DNA of 64,000 bases from Anaerolineae bacterium (GCA_029907105.1 JARYMM010000003.1:62001-126000), one strand, 5' to 3'. Numbered from the stretch's first letter, positions 16,396 to 26,286 are shown. Notes: a model not told the origin generated them from the sequence alone. Program-made: numbers and translations.

Positions 16396-19300
16396 ATGAA
16401 GAAACGCTTTCTCACGATGGTGAGCCTTGTGGCCGTATTGGTTCTGCTGGCCTCGGCGCTGCCCGTCGCCGCAGTGGAGCGGCAGGCAGACAGGACGACC
16501 AGTACCTTTCTGGCAAACATGGACACCTTCGTTAACGCCTGGGCACCGGGCGCCAGCTACGGCGACGCCTTCAATTTCAGCGTGCGCCAGTCCAACGTGA
16601 TGAGGGGGCTGGTCCGGTTTGACCTTTCGCCCATCCCCCGCTACGCCCGGGTGCACGAGGCGAAGCTGAAACTGTATGCCACCTACCGCACCAACCCCGG
16701 CAGGCTGGATCTGTCCGCCTACAGGGTGCTGGGGCCCTGGGATGAAGGCGTGACCTGGACCACGGCACCGGCGGCGGCTGACACGGCGGTGGCGATGGTC
16801 ACTCTGAACGCTGTCAACATGCAGGTGACGCTGGACGTGACCGATCTGGTGCAGTCCTGGGTGAACGACCCGGCCAGCAACTTCGGCCTGATGCTCAGCG
16901 CGGCCGACCGCAATAAAGTACAATACACTTTCATCGCCTCCGAGTTCAGCCAGGAATCGGCCGGGCCGCCCTATCCCCTGCTGGAAGTCACCTATACCCC
17001 GCCGATCGAGGTGACCATCCTCCACACTAACGATGAGCATGGCTGGCTGCAACCCTATGTGGCCTACCAGTCGCCCATCACCGAGGGCGGGGCGGCCAAC
17101 CTCATGGGCCGCTTCACCCAGATCGAGGGCTACGCGCCGGATGCCGAGGGCTTCCTGCTGCTCAGCGGCGGCGACATGTGGACAGGGCCATCCATCTCCA
17201 CCTGGTTCGAGGGCAGGCCGGTGGTGGAAGTGATGAACGCTATGGGCTACGACGCTGCCGCCATCGGCAACCACGAGTTCGACTTCGGCCGTGAGGCCCT
17301 GAACGAACGGCGGGCAGAGGCTAACTTCCCCTTCCTGGCCGCCAACATCTACTACAAGGGCACCACCACCCTGGCCGATTTCGCCACGCCCTACGTGATC
17401 AAACAGGTCAATGGTGCGGACGTGGGAATCATCGGCCTGAGCACCACCGATACCCCTCTGACGACCCATCCCAAGAACATCAGCGACCTGGACTTCGGCG
17501 ATTACGAGGAAGCCCTGCGCCGCGAGGTGCCCAGGATGCGGGCCGAGGGGGCAGACCTGATCATCGTCGAATCCCACGTCTGCGCCTCGCAATTGGTGCC
17601 CCTGGCCGAGGCGGTCAGCGATCTGGATATCGCCCTGATGGAAGGGGGGCATTGTCACGATACGTTCACGGGACAGGTTAACGGCACGCTCATCGTCGAA
17701 GCCTACTGGGCCATGCGGGCCTACGGCAAGACCTGGTTGCTGCTGGACCCGCTGACCTACGAGGTGATGGACTTCACCCAGGAGGTCATCCCCAACCAGT
17801 ATGTGACCGCGCAGGGCAATCCCGTGGTGCCGGATGCGCAGGTGCAGGCCATCGTGGACTACTGGCAGGGGCAGACCAACCAGGTCATGGGGCAGGTCAT
17901 CGGCTACACGGAAACGGGCATGCCCAGGCGTTCATGGAAGCAACTGAACTATATCATGGACTCCTGGCTGTGGGCTTACCCGCAGGCCGACCTGGCCCTC
18001 AGCAACTGGGGTGGCTTCCGCGCCCCCATTGACGCCGGCGACATCACCGTGGGCGACATCGTGGGCGTGCTGCCCTTCGAGAACCGCATCGTGGATTGCG
18101 CCATCACCGGTGCCCAGTTGGTGGAGAACCTGGAATGCTGCGACGGCGCTCCGGCCGGCTTCTCCTACACCTACTACTATGAGGATGGTCGGCGGGTCGT
18201 GGACACGGTGACCCTGGCCGATGGCTCGCCGCTGGACATGAACGCCACCTATCACGTCCTGGTCAACGACTTCATGTACGCCGGCGGTGATGGCTACCTC
18301 TTCGGCCAGCAAGACCCTTACGCCTACGACACGGGCATCCAGTGGCGGCAGCCGGTCATTGACTGGACGAAAGCCCAGAACACCTCACCGGATTATCCCA
18401 TTGATCCGCTGATAGACGAGCGGCCACGGGCCGTCCAGGTCTACCCGTTGCTCATCCTGCACACCAACGACTTCCACGGCTATCTGCAGAGCGACTCCAG
18501 GGGCCGCGGGGGCTCCGCCTACATGGCCGGGGTGATCAACTGGACGCGGAATGCGGTGGGGGCGGAGAACGTGCTCCTGGCCGACGCCGGCGACGTCTAT
18601 CTGGGGGCTGCGCCCATCTCGCAGTTGCTGCTGGGCGAAAGCGCCATTGACATCTACAACATGATGGGCTACGACGTGGCAGCCTACGGCAACCACGAAT
18701 TCGACAAGGGGCAGGATGTCCTGCAGACCCGCACGGCGCAGTCCAACTTCCCCTGGGTCAGCGCCAACATCGTGCTCGAGGGGACGGAGTGGGAGCATCC
18801 GACCTGGACCGAGCCCTATGTCATCCTGGACAAGGGCGGGGCGGACATCGGCATCATCGGCGTGAGCACCGATGAGACGCCGCAGATCACCCTGAAAGGG
18901 ACGACCGAGGGGCTGGTCTTCAAAGACCCGACGGAGGCGATACTGCGCTACTACGACGAGGTCAAGGCCCAGTCCGATGCCCTGATCGTCCTGGCCCACA
19001 TAGGGACCGAGGACAGCGGGCCGTATAAGGGGCTGCGCACCGTGGCCCAGGAGTTGATAGATGCGGGCAAGCCCGTGGACCTCATGATCGGCGGCCACCA
19101 GCATCAGCCGCTCTCCAATCCGCTGTGGGTAGGGAACACGGCCATCATCGAGGCCGGCTACTACGGCCGCTGGCTGGGCGTGGCCGATGTCACCGTCAAC
19201 CCCGCCACCAAGTCCCTGCGCCTGGACGGCTACCAACTGACCACCATCAATAACACCCTCACGCCCGACCCGGACGTGGAAGCGCGGGTGGCTTACTGGG

Positions 19301-19965
19301 CCGATATGGTGGCACCGATCATCGAGGAGCCGGTAGGCACCACCAACGTCAGCCTGGTGCGCGACTACAACAACGAGTCCAATATGGGCAACCTGGTCAC
19401 CGACGGCATGAGGTGGAAGGCCGATCAGTACGACGATGGCGAGGTGAACGGTTCGGTGGACATCGCCTTCACTAACCCTGGCGGCCTGCGGGCGGACATC
19501 GTGATCCCCGCCGGGGCGCCCCTGCCCTTCCCGATCACCTGGGGCGACACCTTCAACGTCATGCCCTTCGGCAATACGCTGTTCCTCATGGACCTGACCG
19601 GGGCGCAGATCCAGACGCTCCTGAACCAGTCGGCGAGCCTGTACAAGGGCATCCTCCAGACCTCCGGGGCCACCTGGAAATGGTTCAATGATTGCCGATG
19701 CGCTACGCCCACCACCTGGGGGGCCTTCGACGTCATGGTCAACGGGCAGCCGTTGGATCCGGGCATGACCTATCGGGTGGTGACCAACAACTTCCTGGCC
19801 GGTGGTCAGGATGGCTGGGTGACCTTCGCCGAGGGCACCAACCGCTGGGATACCTACTACGACATGCAGGAAGCCGTCAACGAGTACATCCGGTGGTACA
19901 ACGCCAACGTGGGGCCCATTGAGCATCAGGTCGAGGGCAGGATCGTCTACGCCCCCGCTCCCTGA
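16396..19965 (+). CDS. Secreted DNRLRE-domain protein with two tandem 5'-nucleotidase (metallophosphatase + 5_nucleotid_C) units
   Basis: N-terminal DNRLRE (NMDTFVNAWAPGASYGDAFNFSVRQ...RGLVRFDLS...DVTDLVQSWVNDPASNFGLML); unit 1 ILHTNDEHGWL...IGNHEFDFG; unit 2 ILHTNDFHGYL...YGNHEFDKG...MIGGHQHQPL. Confidence 0.9.
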   Translation: MKKRFLTMVSLVAVLVLLASALPVAAVERQADRTTSTFLANMDTFVNAWAPGASYGDAFNFSVRQSNVMRGLVRFDLSPIPRYARVHEAKLKLYATYRTNPGRLDLSAYRVLGPWDEGVTWTTAPAAADTAVAMVTLNAVNMQVTLDVTDLVQSWVNDPASNFGLMLSAADRNKVQYTFIASEFSQESAGPPYPLLEVTYTPPIEVTILHTNDEHGWLQPYVAYQSPITEGGAANLMGRFTQIEGYAPDAEGFLLLSGGDMWTGPSISTWFEGRPVVEVMNAMGYDAAAIGNHEFDFGREALNERRAEANFPFLAANIYYKGTTTLADFATPYVIKQVNGADVGIIGLSTTDTPLTTHPKNISDLDFGDYEEALRREVPRMRAEGADLIIVESHVCASQLVPLAEAVSDLDIALMEGGHCHDTFTGQVNGTLIVEAYWAMRAYGKTWLLLDPLTYEVMDFTQEVIPNQYVTAQGNPVVPDAQVQAIVDYWQGQTNQVMGQVIGYTETGMPRRSWKQLNYIMDSWLWAYPQADLALSNWGGFRAPIDAGDITVGDIVGVLPFENRIVDCAITGAQLVENLECCDGAPAGFSYTYYYEDGRRVVDTVTLADGSPLDMNATYHVLVNDFMYAGGDGYLFGQQDPYAYDTGIQWRQPVIDWTKAQNTSPDYPIDPLIDERPRAVQVYPLLILHTNDFHGYLQSDSRGRGGSAYMAGVINWTRNAVGAENVLLADAGDVYLGAAPISQLLLGESAIDIYNMMGYDVAAYGNHEFDKGQDVLQTRTAQSNFPWVSANIVLEGTEWEHPTWTEPYVILDKGGADIGIIGVSTDETPQITLKGTTEGLVFKDPTEAILRYYDEVKAQSDALIVLAHIGTEDSGPYKGLRTVAQELIDAGKPVDLMIGGHQHQPLSNPLWVGNTAIIEAGYYGRWLGVADVTVNPATKSLRLDGYQLTTINNTLTPDPDVEARVAYWADMVAPIIEEPVGTTNVSLVRDYNNESNMGNLVTDGMRWKADQYDDGEVNGSVDIAFTNPGGLRADIVIPAGAPLPFPITWGDTFNVMPFGNTLFLMDLTGAQIQTLLNQSASLYKGILQTSGATWKWFNDCRCATPTTWGAFDVMVNGQPLDPGMTYRVVTNNFLAGGQDGWVTFAEGTNRWDTYYDMQEAVNEYIRWYNANVGPIEHQVEGRIVYAPAP

Positions 19966-19999
19966 CGGTCATTACGGCTGGTAACAGAAGTCATGATAT

Positions 20000-20044
20000 C
20001 CCCACCCTGACCCTCCCCCGCTGCGGGGGAGGGTTGAGGTGGGG
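20000..20044. repeat. GC-rich palindrome, terminator- or REP-like
   Basis: CCCCACCCTGACCCTCCCCCGctgCGGGGGAGGGTTGAGGTGGGG, downstream of the stop at 19965. Confidence 0.6.
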
Positions 20045-20068
20045 GGCACAAAGCACAGAGCGGGCAGT

Positions 20069-20097
20069 TTGACAAAAGCGACGTTATGCCCTACAAT
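20069..20097 (+). promoter_or_regulatory. Sigma70-type promoter TTGACA-17-TACAAT with about 320-nt leader
   Basis: TTGACA 20069-20074, TACAAT 20092-20097; CDS starts at 20425. Confidence 0.75.
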
Positions 20098-20250
20098 ATG
20101 AGTATGTCTTGCCGTCTGATTCTCATCATCTCGTCGGCAATCCACGCTGCTTCTTCTATGCCGGACACAGGCCAATCGGGGAGAAACCGCTCATGTCGTG
20201 GTCTGCTGACAACCTCGGCCCCTGGTATGTACTTCTGCACACGCCCCTCT

Positions 20251-20286
20251 GCGCCAACGCAGGGCCTGGCGCCCTGTCGTTGGCGC
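20251..20286 (+). promoter_or_regulatory. Strong leader hairpin
   Basis: GCGCCAACGCAGGGC-ctggc-GCCCTGTCGTTGGCGC, one-nt bulge. Confidence 0.6.
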
Positions 20287-20424
20287 TTGCTGTTTGAAAG
20301 ACAGTGCACAGCTAGCGGAAAGGAGGTGGTGGCCCGGCATCAAAACGTGGTGAAGCTGCCCTGAAGAGTTCTGCGGCGAGATCGTTGACTGTACTGAGTT
20401 CAATTCGTTCAAGGAGGGAGCACA

Positions 20425-23400
20425 ATGAAATACACGATTCCAAAATGGCTGGCGCTGCTGGTGGTGTTGGCTATGGTGCTGACCCTGGCCCCGGCCGCGC
20501 TGGCCAGCCCACCGTATCCCGAAGGCTATGAACGGCCGGTACAGCTGCCAGAGGACGTGGCTGTGAAGCCCATCGCTCGCATAGCCAAGCCCATAGACCA
20601 ACCCAACATCAAGGACTACCTGCGCAACCGCGAGCGGCAGCGATTGCTGGAGGCCGGCCTGACGGCGGAGGCCAACGCGCTGGGCCTGTCGGGAACCGAC
20701 CGTGTGCTGGTGATCCTGGTCGAGTTCGCCGGCACCGACACCTTCACCTGGGAGGCGGGTGTCTCCACCTGGGACCCCTACGGCCGTGCCGATCCCAATG
20801 AAGCCGTGTATGATGAGGAGGGCAACGTCATCGTCGGCGATTGCTCCAACATCATCAACGAGACCACGACGTTCACCTACAGCGGGCCCTTGCACAACCA
20901 GATCCCGCGCCCGCTGTCGGCAGAGGACCGCTCGGGTGATACCATCTGGACGGAGGATTTCAGCCCAGAATGGTTCAACGGCTTCATGTTTGGCCAGGGC
21001 GTCATCTTCGACTACGACCGCGTGGATGGTTCTCACGTCCACGAGGACTTCACCGGCCAGTCGGTGCGAGACTACTACGAAGACCTGTCCGATGGGCAGT
21101 ATATCATCACCGGCGACATCATCGGCTGGCTGCAACTGCCGCACTCCACCTGGTGGTACGGGGCTGACCAATGCCCCGGCGCTCGTTCCGGCGGAGGGCG
21201 CTGGCATGGAGCCATTCCCGGCGCGGGCAATGCCAGGACGCTGGTGACGGATGCCCTGGACGCGGTCAATGCCGTCAAGGACACCATCCCCGGCTTCGAC
21301 TGGGCTAACTACGACCAGAATGGCGATGGCATCATTGACCGCCTGTGGATCGTGCACTCCGGCTATGGCGAAGAGGACGCCTCCACACTGCTCAACCGCA
21401 CCGACTACGGCGAATCCTCCCTGTGGTCGCACTCCAGCGCCATCAGCCCGCCCTACGAAGTGGCACCGGGCATCTTCGCCGGCCCCTACATCATGATGCC
21501 GGAGAACGGTGGCATCGGCGTCTTCGCCCATGAGTACGGCCACAACCTGGGCGCCGACGACCTGTACGCCTATGATCAGGGCGAGACCTCGGCCGGCTTC
21601 TGGACCTTGATGGCCGACGACTGGACCGGTTACCCCATCGGCTTCGAGCCGCCGGCGGTGGACCCCTGGCACCTGGATAACTGGGGCTGGCTCAACCCCA
21701 TCGTCATTGACGACATGAGCCAGTACTACGAGTTCACCCTGGGCCAGGCCAGCCGCTTCCCCGGTGGAGAAGGCATGTACCGCGGGGCCAAGATCGTGCT
21801 GCCCGATGGCGTGCTCTTCCTGCCGGTGCCTCTCTGGCAGGGGAACTACTACTGGTGGGGCGGCAAGAAAGACCTGGCCAACGCCATGATGACCACCGTC
21901 AACCCCATTGCCATCCCCGCCGGAGGGGCCACACTGTCCTTCGATCTGGTCTATGACATCGAGGATGAGTGGGACTTCCTGTGGGTCCAGGTCTCGACGG
22001 TTCCTTCGCCAGAGCCTTCCGGTGTGGCATGGGATACGCTCACCAACGAGAACACCAAGTGCGTGCATGATCCGAGCTGGATCGGCGGGCTGTATGGCTT
22101 CCCCGACGACCTGTGCGGAGCCGGATTGGGTGGCTTCTACGGCTACAATGCCAACTGGCCCGATCCTGAGACACAGGTCTTCGACCTGAGTGCCTACGCC
22201 GGCCAGGAGATCTACCTGCGCTTGTGGTTCATGACCGACTGGGCCACCACCTACACCGGCGCTTTCGTGGATAACGTCAAGGTCGAAGCCGATGGCAACG
22301 TCCTCTTCTTCGACGACGCCGAAGCCGGCGACGCCCAATGGGTCTACCAGGATCCCTGGCAGCGCAGCGACGGCACGATGGCCTTCACCCACAACTACTA
22401 CCTGCAGTGGCGTAACGTGGGCGAAAATGGCGGCTACGATAGCGCCCTGGGCGATGCGCGCTGGCGCTTCGGCCCGGCCAACAGCGGCATGTTGGTGTGG
22501 TACAATAACAACTTCTACACCGACAATGAGATCTGGCACTACCTGTTCGACGATCCGAGCTGGGGGCCCAAGGGCCGCATGCTGGTCGTGGACGCCCATC
22601 CCGAGCCATACCGCGATCCGGACCTGGTGGCCATGGGCTACAACAATGAGGGCGGCAACCTGACCTCCCGCGGGCAGATGCGCGATGCGCCGTTCAGCCT
22701 GTGGCCTTCGGTGGACTTCTGGCACACCGACCCCTACCGCGCCGGCGCTCAGAAGCACTACTACGAGGGCCGGCCGGCCGTGAGGGCCTTCCACGATGCC
22801 CTGGGCTACTATCCCGGTGCCGAGTATGTGGTCCGTGGCCCGGCCTATCCGCCAACCCAGTACCGCTGGGTGACCAAGCAGTGGGACGCCAGCGTCGTCG
22901 TTCCGGCCACGGGATTCTATCCCCTGAAGGCGCCCGGGTACAAGGGCACCGGCGGCACCAGGGATCAGGAGTTCCGCTTCAACTGCTCCATCTACCCGGG
23001 TGGCTATCTGGCCTGCTACTGGCTCGGGGCTTACACCGGCCTGGGCTACGATGGCGGCACCGGCAATCCGGGCGACTACGACGTCCAGTACGGCGTGCAT
23101 GCCTGTATCCTGGACCAGGCGCAGGACGGCTCCTGGGGCAAGGTCCTCGTCGCTAACTTCATCCTGGATGGCACCGGCTTCACCGCCAGCCCGGTGGAAG
23201 TGGTCGAGGGTAAAGAGGTGGAGTTCGTGCTGGCGCCCCATAACCTGGGCGGCAACAGCCCGGTCTTCGCCTTCGTGCCCTGGGACTACATGAACAACCA
23301 GTTGCTGGTGGACACCCTGACCAACGGCGCCTTCCCCATCTACGGTGACCTCACGGCGGAGCAGGTGGGCGCGCTGTACGCCGAGGGCGGCGCCGAGGCC

Positions 23401-24114
23401 GTGCGGGCGCTCTCCGTACAACAGGATAGCGGCATACCCCTGGCCGGCATCGGCTGGATCGGCGTCGTGCCCCCTGGCACGAACGAGCTCTTCCGCTTCA
23501 AGATGATCCCCTGGTTGGGCGGCTATCCCTTCAGCCTGCGGGCCGACTTCTACCTCTGCGGCGACCGCGTCTTCAGCGTGGACTCCGACGTGGTGAAGGT
23601 CCGTCTCTCCGGCGGCCCCTTCGAGTACAGGCTATGGCCCCAGATGGACACCTTCGTCAGCAGCCTGAGGCCGGACGCCAGCTTCGCCGATCGTCCCACC
23701 TTCAACGTGGCGCAGCCGGATACGGCGCGAGGTCTCCTGTACTTCGACACCTCGTGGATCCCGCCGCTGGCCATCGTGGACAGCGCCAAACTGAAGCTGT
23801 ATCCTCTGGAGCGCAACCGCGACCGCTGGATGCATCTGGTGGCCTATCCTATGGAAGAATTGTGGTGGGAGGACATCACCTGGAACGAGGCGCCAGATTC
23901 CGGGGCCATCCCGGCCGGCAGCGCGGCGCTGGACAGGGTCAACGTAGAGGTCGAGCTGGACATCACCGCCCTGGTACAGCAGTGGATCAGCAATCCCTCG
24001 ACCAACTTTGGCCTGATGCTCAAGGGCGAAGAGGCCCAGGCTGTGATGTACACCTTCATGGCTTCCGAGCACCGCTTCGGCGAGTGGCCGCGTCTGGAGA
24101 TCGTTGCCCACTAG
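20425..24114 (+). CDS. Secreted M6 family (immune inhibitor A-like) metalloprotease with C-terminal DNRLRE domain
   Basis: VFAHEYGHNLGADDLYA zinc motif; MAM-like segments; C-terminal QMDTFVSSLRPDASFADRPTFNVAQ...ITALVQQWISNPSTNFGLML. Confidence 0.88.
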   Translation: MKYTIPKWLALLVVLAMVLTLAPAALASPPYPEGYERPVQLPEDVAVKPIARIAKPIDQPNIKDYLRNRERQRLLEAGLTAEANALGLSGTDRVLVILVEFAGTDTFTWEAGVSTWDPYGRADPNEAVYDEEGNVIVGDCSNIINETTTFTYSGPLHNQIPRPLSAEDRSGDTIWTEDFSPEWFNGFMFGQGVIFDYDRVDGSHVHEDFTGQSVRDYYEDLSDGQYIITGDIIGWLQLPHSTWWYGADQCPGARSGGGRWHGAIPGAGNARTLVTDALDAVNAVKDTIPGFDWANYDQNGDGIIDRLWIVHSGYGEEDASTLLNRTDYGESSLWSHSSAISPPYEVAPGIFAGPYIMMPENGGIGVFAHEYGHNLGADDLYAYDQGETSAGFWTLMADDWTGYPIGFEPPAVDPWHLDNWGWLNPIVIDDMSQYYEFTLGQASRFPGGEGMYRGAKIVLPDGVLFLPVPLWQGNYYWWGGKKDLANAMMTTVNPIAIPAGGATLSFDLVYDIEDEWDFLWVQVSTVPSPEPSGVAWDTLTNENTKCVHDPSWIGGLYGFPDDLCGAGLGGFYGYNANWPDPETQVFDLSAYAGQEIYLRLWFMTDWATTYTGAFVDNVKVEADGNVLFFDDAEAGDAQWVYQDPWQRSDGTMAFTHNYYLQWRNVGENGGYDSALGDARWRFGPANSGMLVWYNNNFYTDNEIWHYLFDDPSWGPKGRMLVVDAHPEPYRDPDLVAMGYNNEGGNLTSRGQMRDAPFSLWPSVDFWHTDPYRAGAQKHYYEGRPAVRAFHDALGYYPGAEYVVRGPAYPPTQYRWVTKQWDASVVVPATGFYPLKAPGYKGTGGTRDQEFRFNCSIYPGGYLACYWLGAYTGLGYDGGTGNPGDYDVQYGVHACILDQAQDGSWGKVLVANFILDGTGFTASPVEVVEGKEVEFVLAPHNLGGNSPVFAFVPWDYMNNQLLVDTLTNGAFPIYGDLTAEQVGALYAEGGAEAVRALSVQQDSGIPLAGIGWIGVVPPGTNELFRFKMIPWLGGYPFSLRADFYLCGDRVFSVDSDVVKVRLSGGPFEYRLWPQMDTFVSSLRPDASFADRPTFNVAQPDTARGLLYFDTSWIPPLAIVDSAKLKLYPLERNRDRWMHLVAYPMEELWWEDITWNEAPDSGAIPAGSAALDRVNVEVELDITALVQQWISNPSTNFGLMLKGEEAQAVMYTFMASEHRFGEWPRLEIVAH

Positions 24115-24178
24115 CCTGCTCAGGAAGGGGATAAAGCAGCCTCTGCCCATCCCCTTCCACCCGAGCTCAGAAACGATA

Positions 24179-24207
24179 AGGCCAGGGAGGATTGTCCTCC
24201 CTGGCCT
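24179..24207 (+). terminator. Intrinsic terminator
   Basis: AGGCCAGGGAGGA-TTG-TCCTCCCTGGCCT followed by TCCTTTCC. Confidence 0.85.
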
Positions 24208-24233
24208 TCCTTTCCGATTCAGAGTATCACCCC

Positions 24234-24989
24234 ATGCCCAGAATCATCGCCCTGGGCACCTCGGCGGCGCTGCCGCACGATGCCCGCGAGAACACTTATC
24301 TGCTCCTGAACGGCACGACGCAGTCCTACCTCATTGACTGTGCAGGCAGCCCGGTGCAACGGCTACAGCAGGCGGGCCTGGCCCTGGACAGGCTGGAGGG
24401 CCTCATCGTCACCCATCATCACCCCGACCACATCTACGGCGTGCCCACGCTGCTCTCCAGCCTCTGGCTCTCCGGACGTCAGAGACCCTTCCGCATCTAC
24501 GGGCCGGAGAAAAGCATGCGCGCCCTGCAGGCCATCGGCGTCCTCATGGAGTGGGATACGTGGCCAAACTGGATGCCGGTCGTCTATCACAGTGTGCCAG
24601 CGCAAGAGAACGTCATCGTGCTCGACGAGATGGAGTTCCGCATCACCAGCAGCCCGGGAGAGCACCTGACGATGACGACGTTGGCCTTGCGGATAGAGTC
24701 CAGGCAGACAGGGGGTGTGGCGGTCTATTCCAGCGACACGGGGCCATGCGAGGCTGTAGTCAGATTGGCGCGGGGAGCCGATTTGTTGATTCACGAGGCT
24801 ACAGGGCCATACGAGGGACATTCCAGGGCCGCCCAGGCCGCTGCGGTGGCCCGCCAGGCCCAGGTCGGGCGTCTGGTGCTGGTGCACTATCCCCGCTCCG
24901 AAGACGCCCTGCGGATGATCCAGGAGGCCAGAGAACACTTTGCCGGCCCCGTGGAGGTGGCCGGGGACTTCGCCGTCTACGAATTCTGA
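24234..24989 (+). CDS. MBL-fold metallo-hydrolase, RNase Z/arylsulfatase-like
   Basis: MPRIIALGTSAALPHDARENTYLLL; VTHHHPDHIYGVPTLL; SSDTGPCEA; LLIHEATG. Start trimmed to MPRIIALG. Confidence 0.85.
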   Translation: MPRIIALGTSAALPHDARENTYLLLNGTTQSYLIDCAGSPVQRLQQAGLALDRLEGLIVTHHHPDHIYGVPTLLSSLWLSGRQRPFRIYGPEKSMRALQAIGVLMEWDTWPNWMPVVYHSVPAQENVIVLDEMEFRITSSPGEHLTMTTLALRIESRQTGGVAVYSSDTGPCEAVVRLARGADLLIHEATGPYEGHSRAAQAAAVARQAQVGRLVLVHYPRSEDALRMIQEAREHFAGPVEVAGDFAVYEF

Positions 24990-25864
24990 ACTGCGGATAC
25001 CGTATGACCTCGGTGCTGCTCTCGCAGGAAAGCCAGCACCACCGGGTCGAGGCGGGCATCCGGCAACAGCCGCTCTTCCAGGTTTTCCACGCCGGCCCAA
25101 ACCTCCAGGGCCGCCCGCGTGGCCGCGTCGTATTGCCCGTGCTGCGGCCCCGCATAGTACCCCAGCGCCTGCAGCATCCCCTGCACTTCTCGCGTCAATC
25201 CCTCGTCCAGCGGCAGCAGATCTTTCTCCGGCGTCCGGTCGAAATAGAGCCTGTACAGATCGAGCAGCCGCTGCAACTCGGCGATGGGTTGCGGGTGATC
25301 GTCCACGCGCAGGTCCAGGTAACGGTCATTGAAGCCGCCGTAACCGCCCCGCTCGCGCACGACCAGCAGCGCCGCCGACTGCTGTCCGCGGCGGTCTCCC
25401 CCGGCCGCCTGCCCGGCGACCAGAGCCGCCAGCAGCCGGTCGGCCAGCGGGCCGCTGGTCGCTTCAAACGTCGCCGCCATGGCCTCCACGGTGGCCGCGC
25501 TGACCAGGATGTTGCCCTGGCAGGCGTAGTGGGGACCCACCAGATGCCCCGCCCAGGCCAGGCATTCCCTGCCTGTAAAGGCCGCCGCCCTTCCCGCGGC
25601 ATCCACCATGCCCACCTGGCGGTGTTCCCGTCCCTCGTCAGCAGCCACCAGCCGGGCCAGGGTCTCCTCAGCCGACAGCCCCGCCGCCAACAGGCGCAGC
25701 CCCTCAGGGCCATAGCTCGTGTTGGCATAGGACTGTGTGGCGATGGCCCCTGCCCCGGCCTGCGCCCAGGGCACCACCGCGCCGACGGCCAGAAACTTGG
25801 ATTGGACGGCCACCCCCCAATCGCCCTGGATGGGGTCACAGGCCACGATAGAGAATGTTCCCAT
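24977..25864 (-). CDS. DUF1028 family protein with C-terminal peptidoglycan-binding-like domain
   Basis: GTFSIVACDPIQGDWGVAVQSKFLAVGAVVPWAQAGAGAIATQSYAN; C-terminus EVQGMLQALGYYAGPQHGQYDAATRAALEVWAG. Confidence 0.85.
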   Translation of the reverse strand: MGTFSIVACDPIQGDWGVAVQSKFLAVGAVVPWAQAGAGAIATQSYANTSYGPEGLRLLAAGLSAEETLARLVAADEGREHRQVGMVDAAGRAAAFTGRECLAWAGHLVGPHYACQGNILVSAATVEAMAATFEATSGPLADRLLAALVAGQAAGGDRRGQQSAALLVVRERGGYGGFNDRYLDLRVDDHPQPIAELQRLLDLYRLYFDRTPEKDLLPLDEGLTREVQGMLQALGYYAGPQHGQYDAATRAALEVWAGVENLEERLLPDARLDPVVLAFLREQHRGHTVSAVQNS

Positions 25865-26163
25865 CATAGGATGATCACCGAATTCTCGCTGCCGAAAGCA
25901 TTGGGGACGTATTTGTCAGCATACCAATCGTTGAGCCATTCTTTGCCGTCAATCAGGTAACGGAATTGATACTCCCGTCCCGCCTCCAGTTTCAGGGTCA
26001 CAGACCAGCCATAGTCTTCGCTATTCTGGACCATGGGCGTGGCGCGGGTGTCCCAGTCATTGAAATCGCCGACCAGATTGACCCGTTCGGCCCAGGTGGC
26101 CCCTGGCAGGCGAAAGGTGACCAGGACGTATTGGGAGTCAGGGGAAGGTCTTCTCTCGATCAT
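25864..26163 (-). CDS. Small stand-alone CBM48/AMPK glycogen-binding-like protein
   Basis: VNLVGDFNDWDTRATPMVQNSEDYGWSVTLKLEAGREYQFRYLIDGKEWLNDWYADKYVPNAFGSENSVI. Confidence 0.88.
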   Translation of the reverse strand: MIERRPSPDSQYVLVTFRLPGATWAERVNLVGDFNDWDTRATPMVQNSEDYGWSVTLKLEAGREYQFRYLIDGKEWLNDWYADKYVPNAFGSENSVIIL

Positions 26164-26208
26164 GCTTCTCTATCCTCGCACTCGATACGCATGCAATTAT
26201 ACACCGAT

Positions 26209-26237
26209 TTGACGAAAACCGCAACATCAGGTAGAAT
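26209..26237 (+). promoter_or_regulatory. Sigma70-type promoter TTGACG-17-TAGAAT for ffh
   Basis: TTGACG 26209-26214, TAGAAT 26232-26237. Confidence 0.65.
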
Positions 26238-26251
26238 GGTACAATGATCTC

Positions 26252-26280
26252 CGGCGGGGAAGGAGCACTCTTCCCCGCCG
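26252..26280 (+). promoter_or_regulatory. 5'-UTR hairpin just upstream of ffh, containing an SD-like AAGGAG
   Basis: CGGCGGGGAAG-gagcact-CTTCCCCGCCG. Confidence 0.6.
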
Positions 26281-26286
26281 CATGGT

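Noticed and set aside
20191-23421. 1076-aa minus-strand ORF antisense to the M6 protease
   Set aside because: No recognisable domain; the plus strand has a signal peptide, HEYGHNLG motif and a DNRLRE domain.
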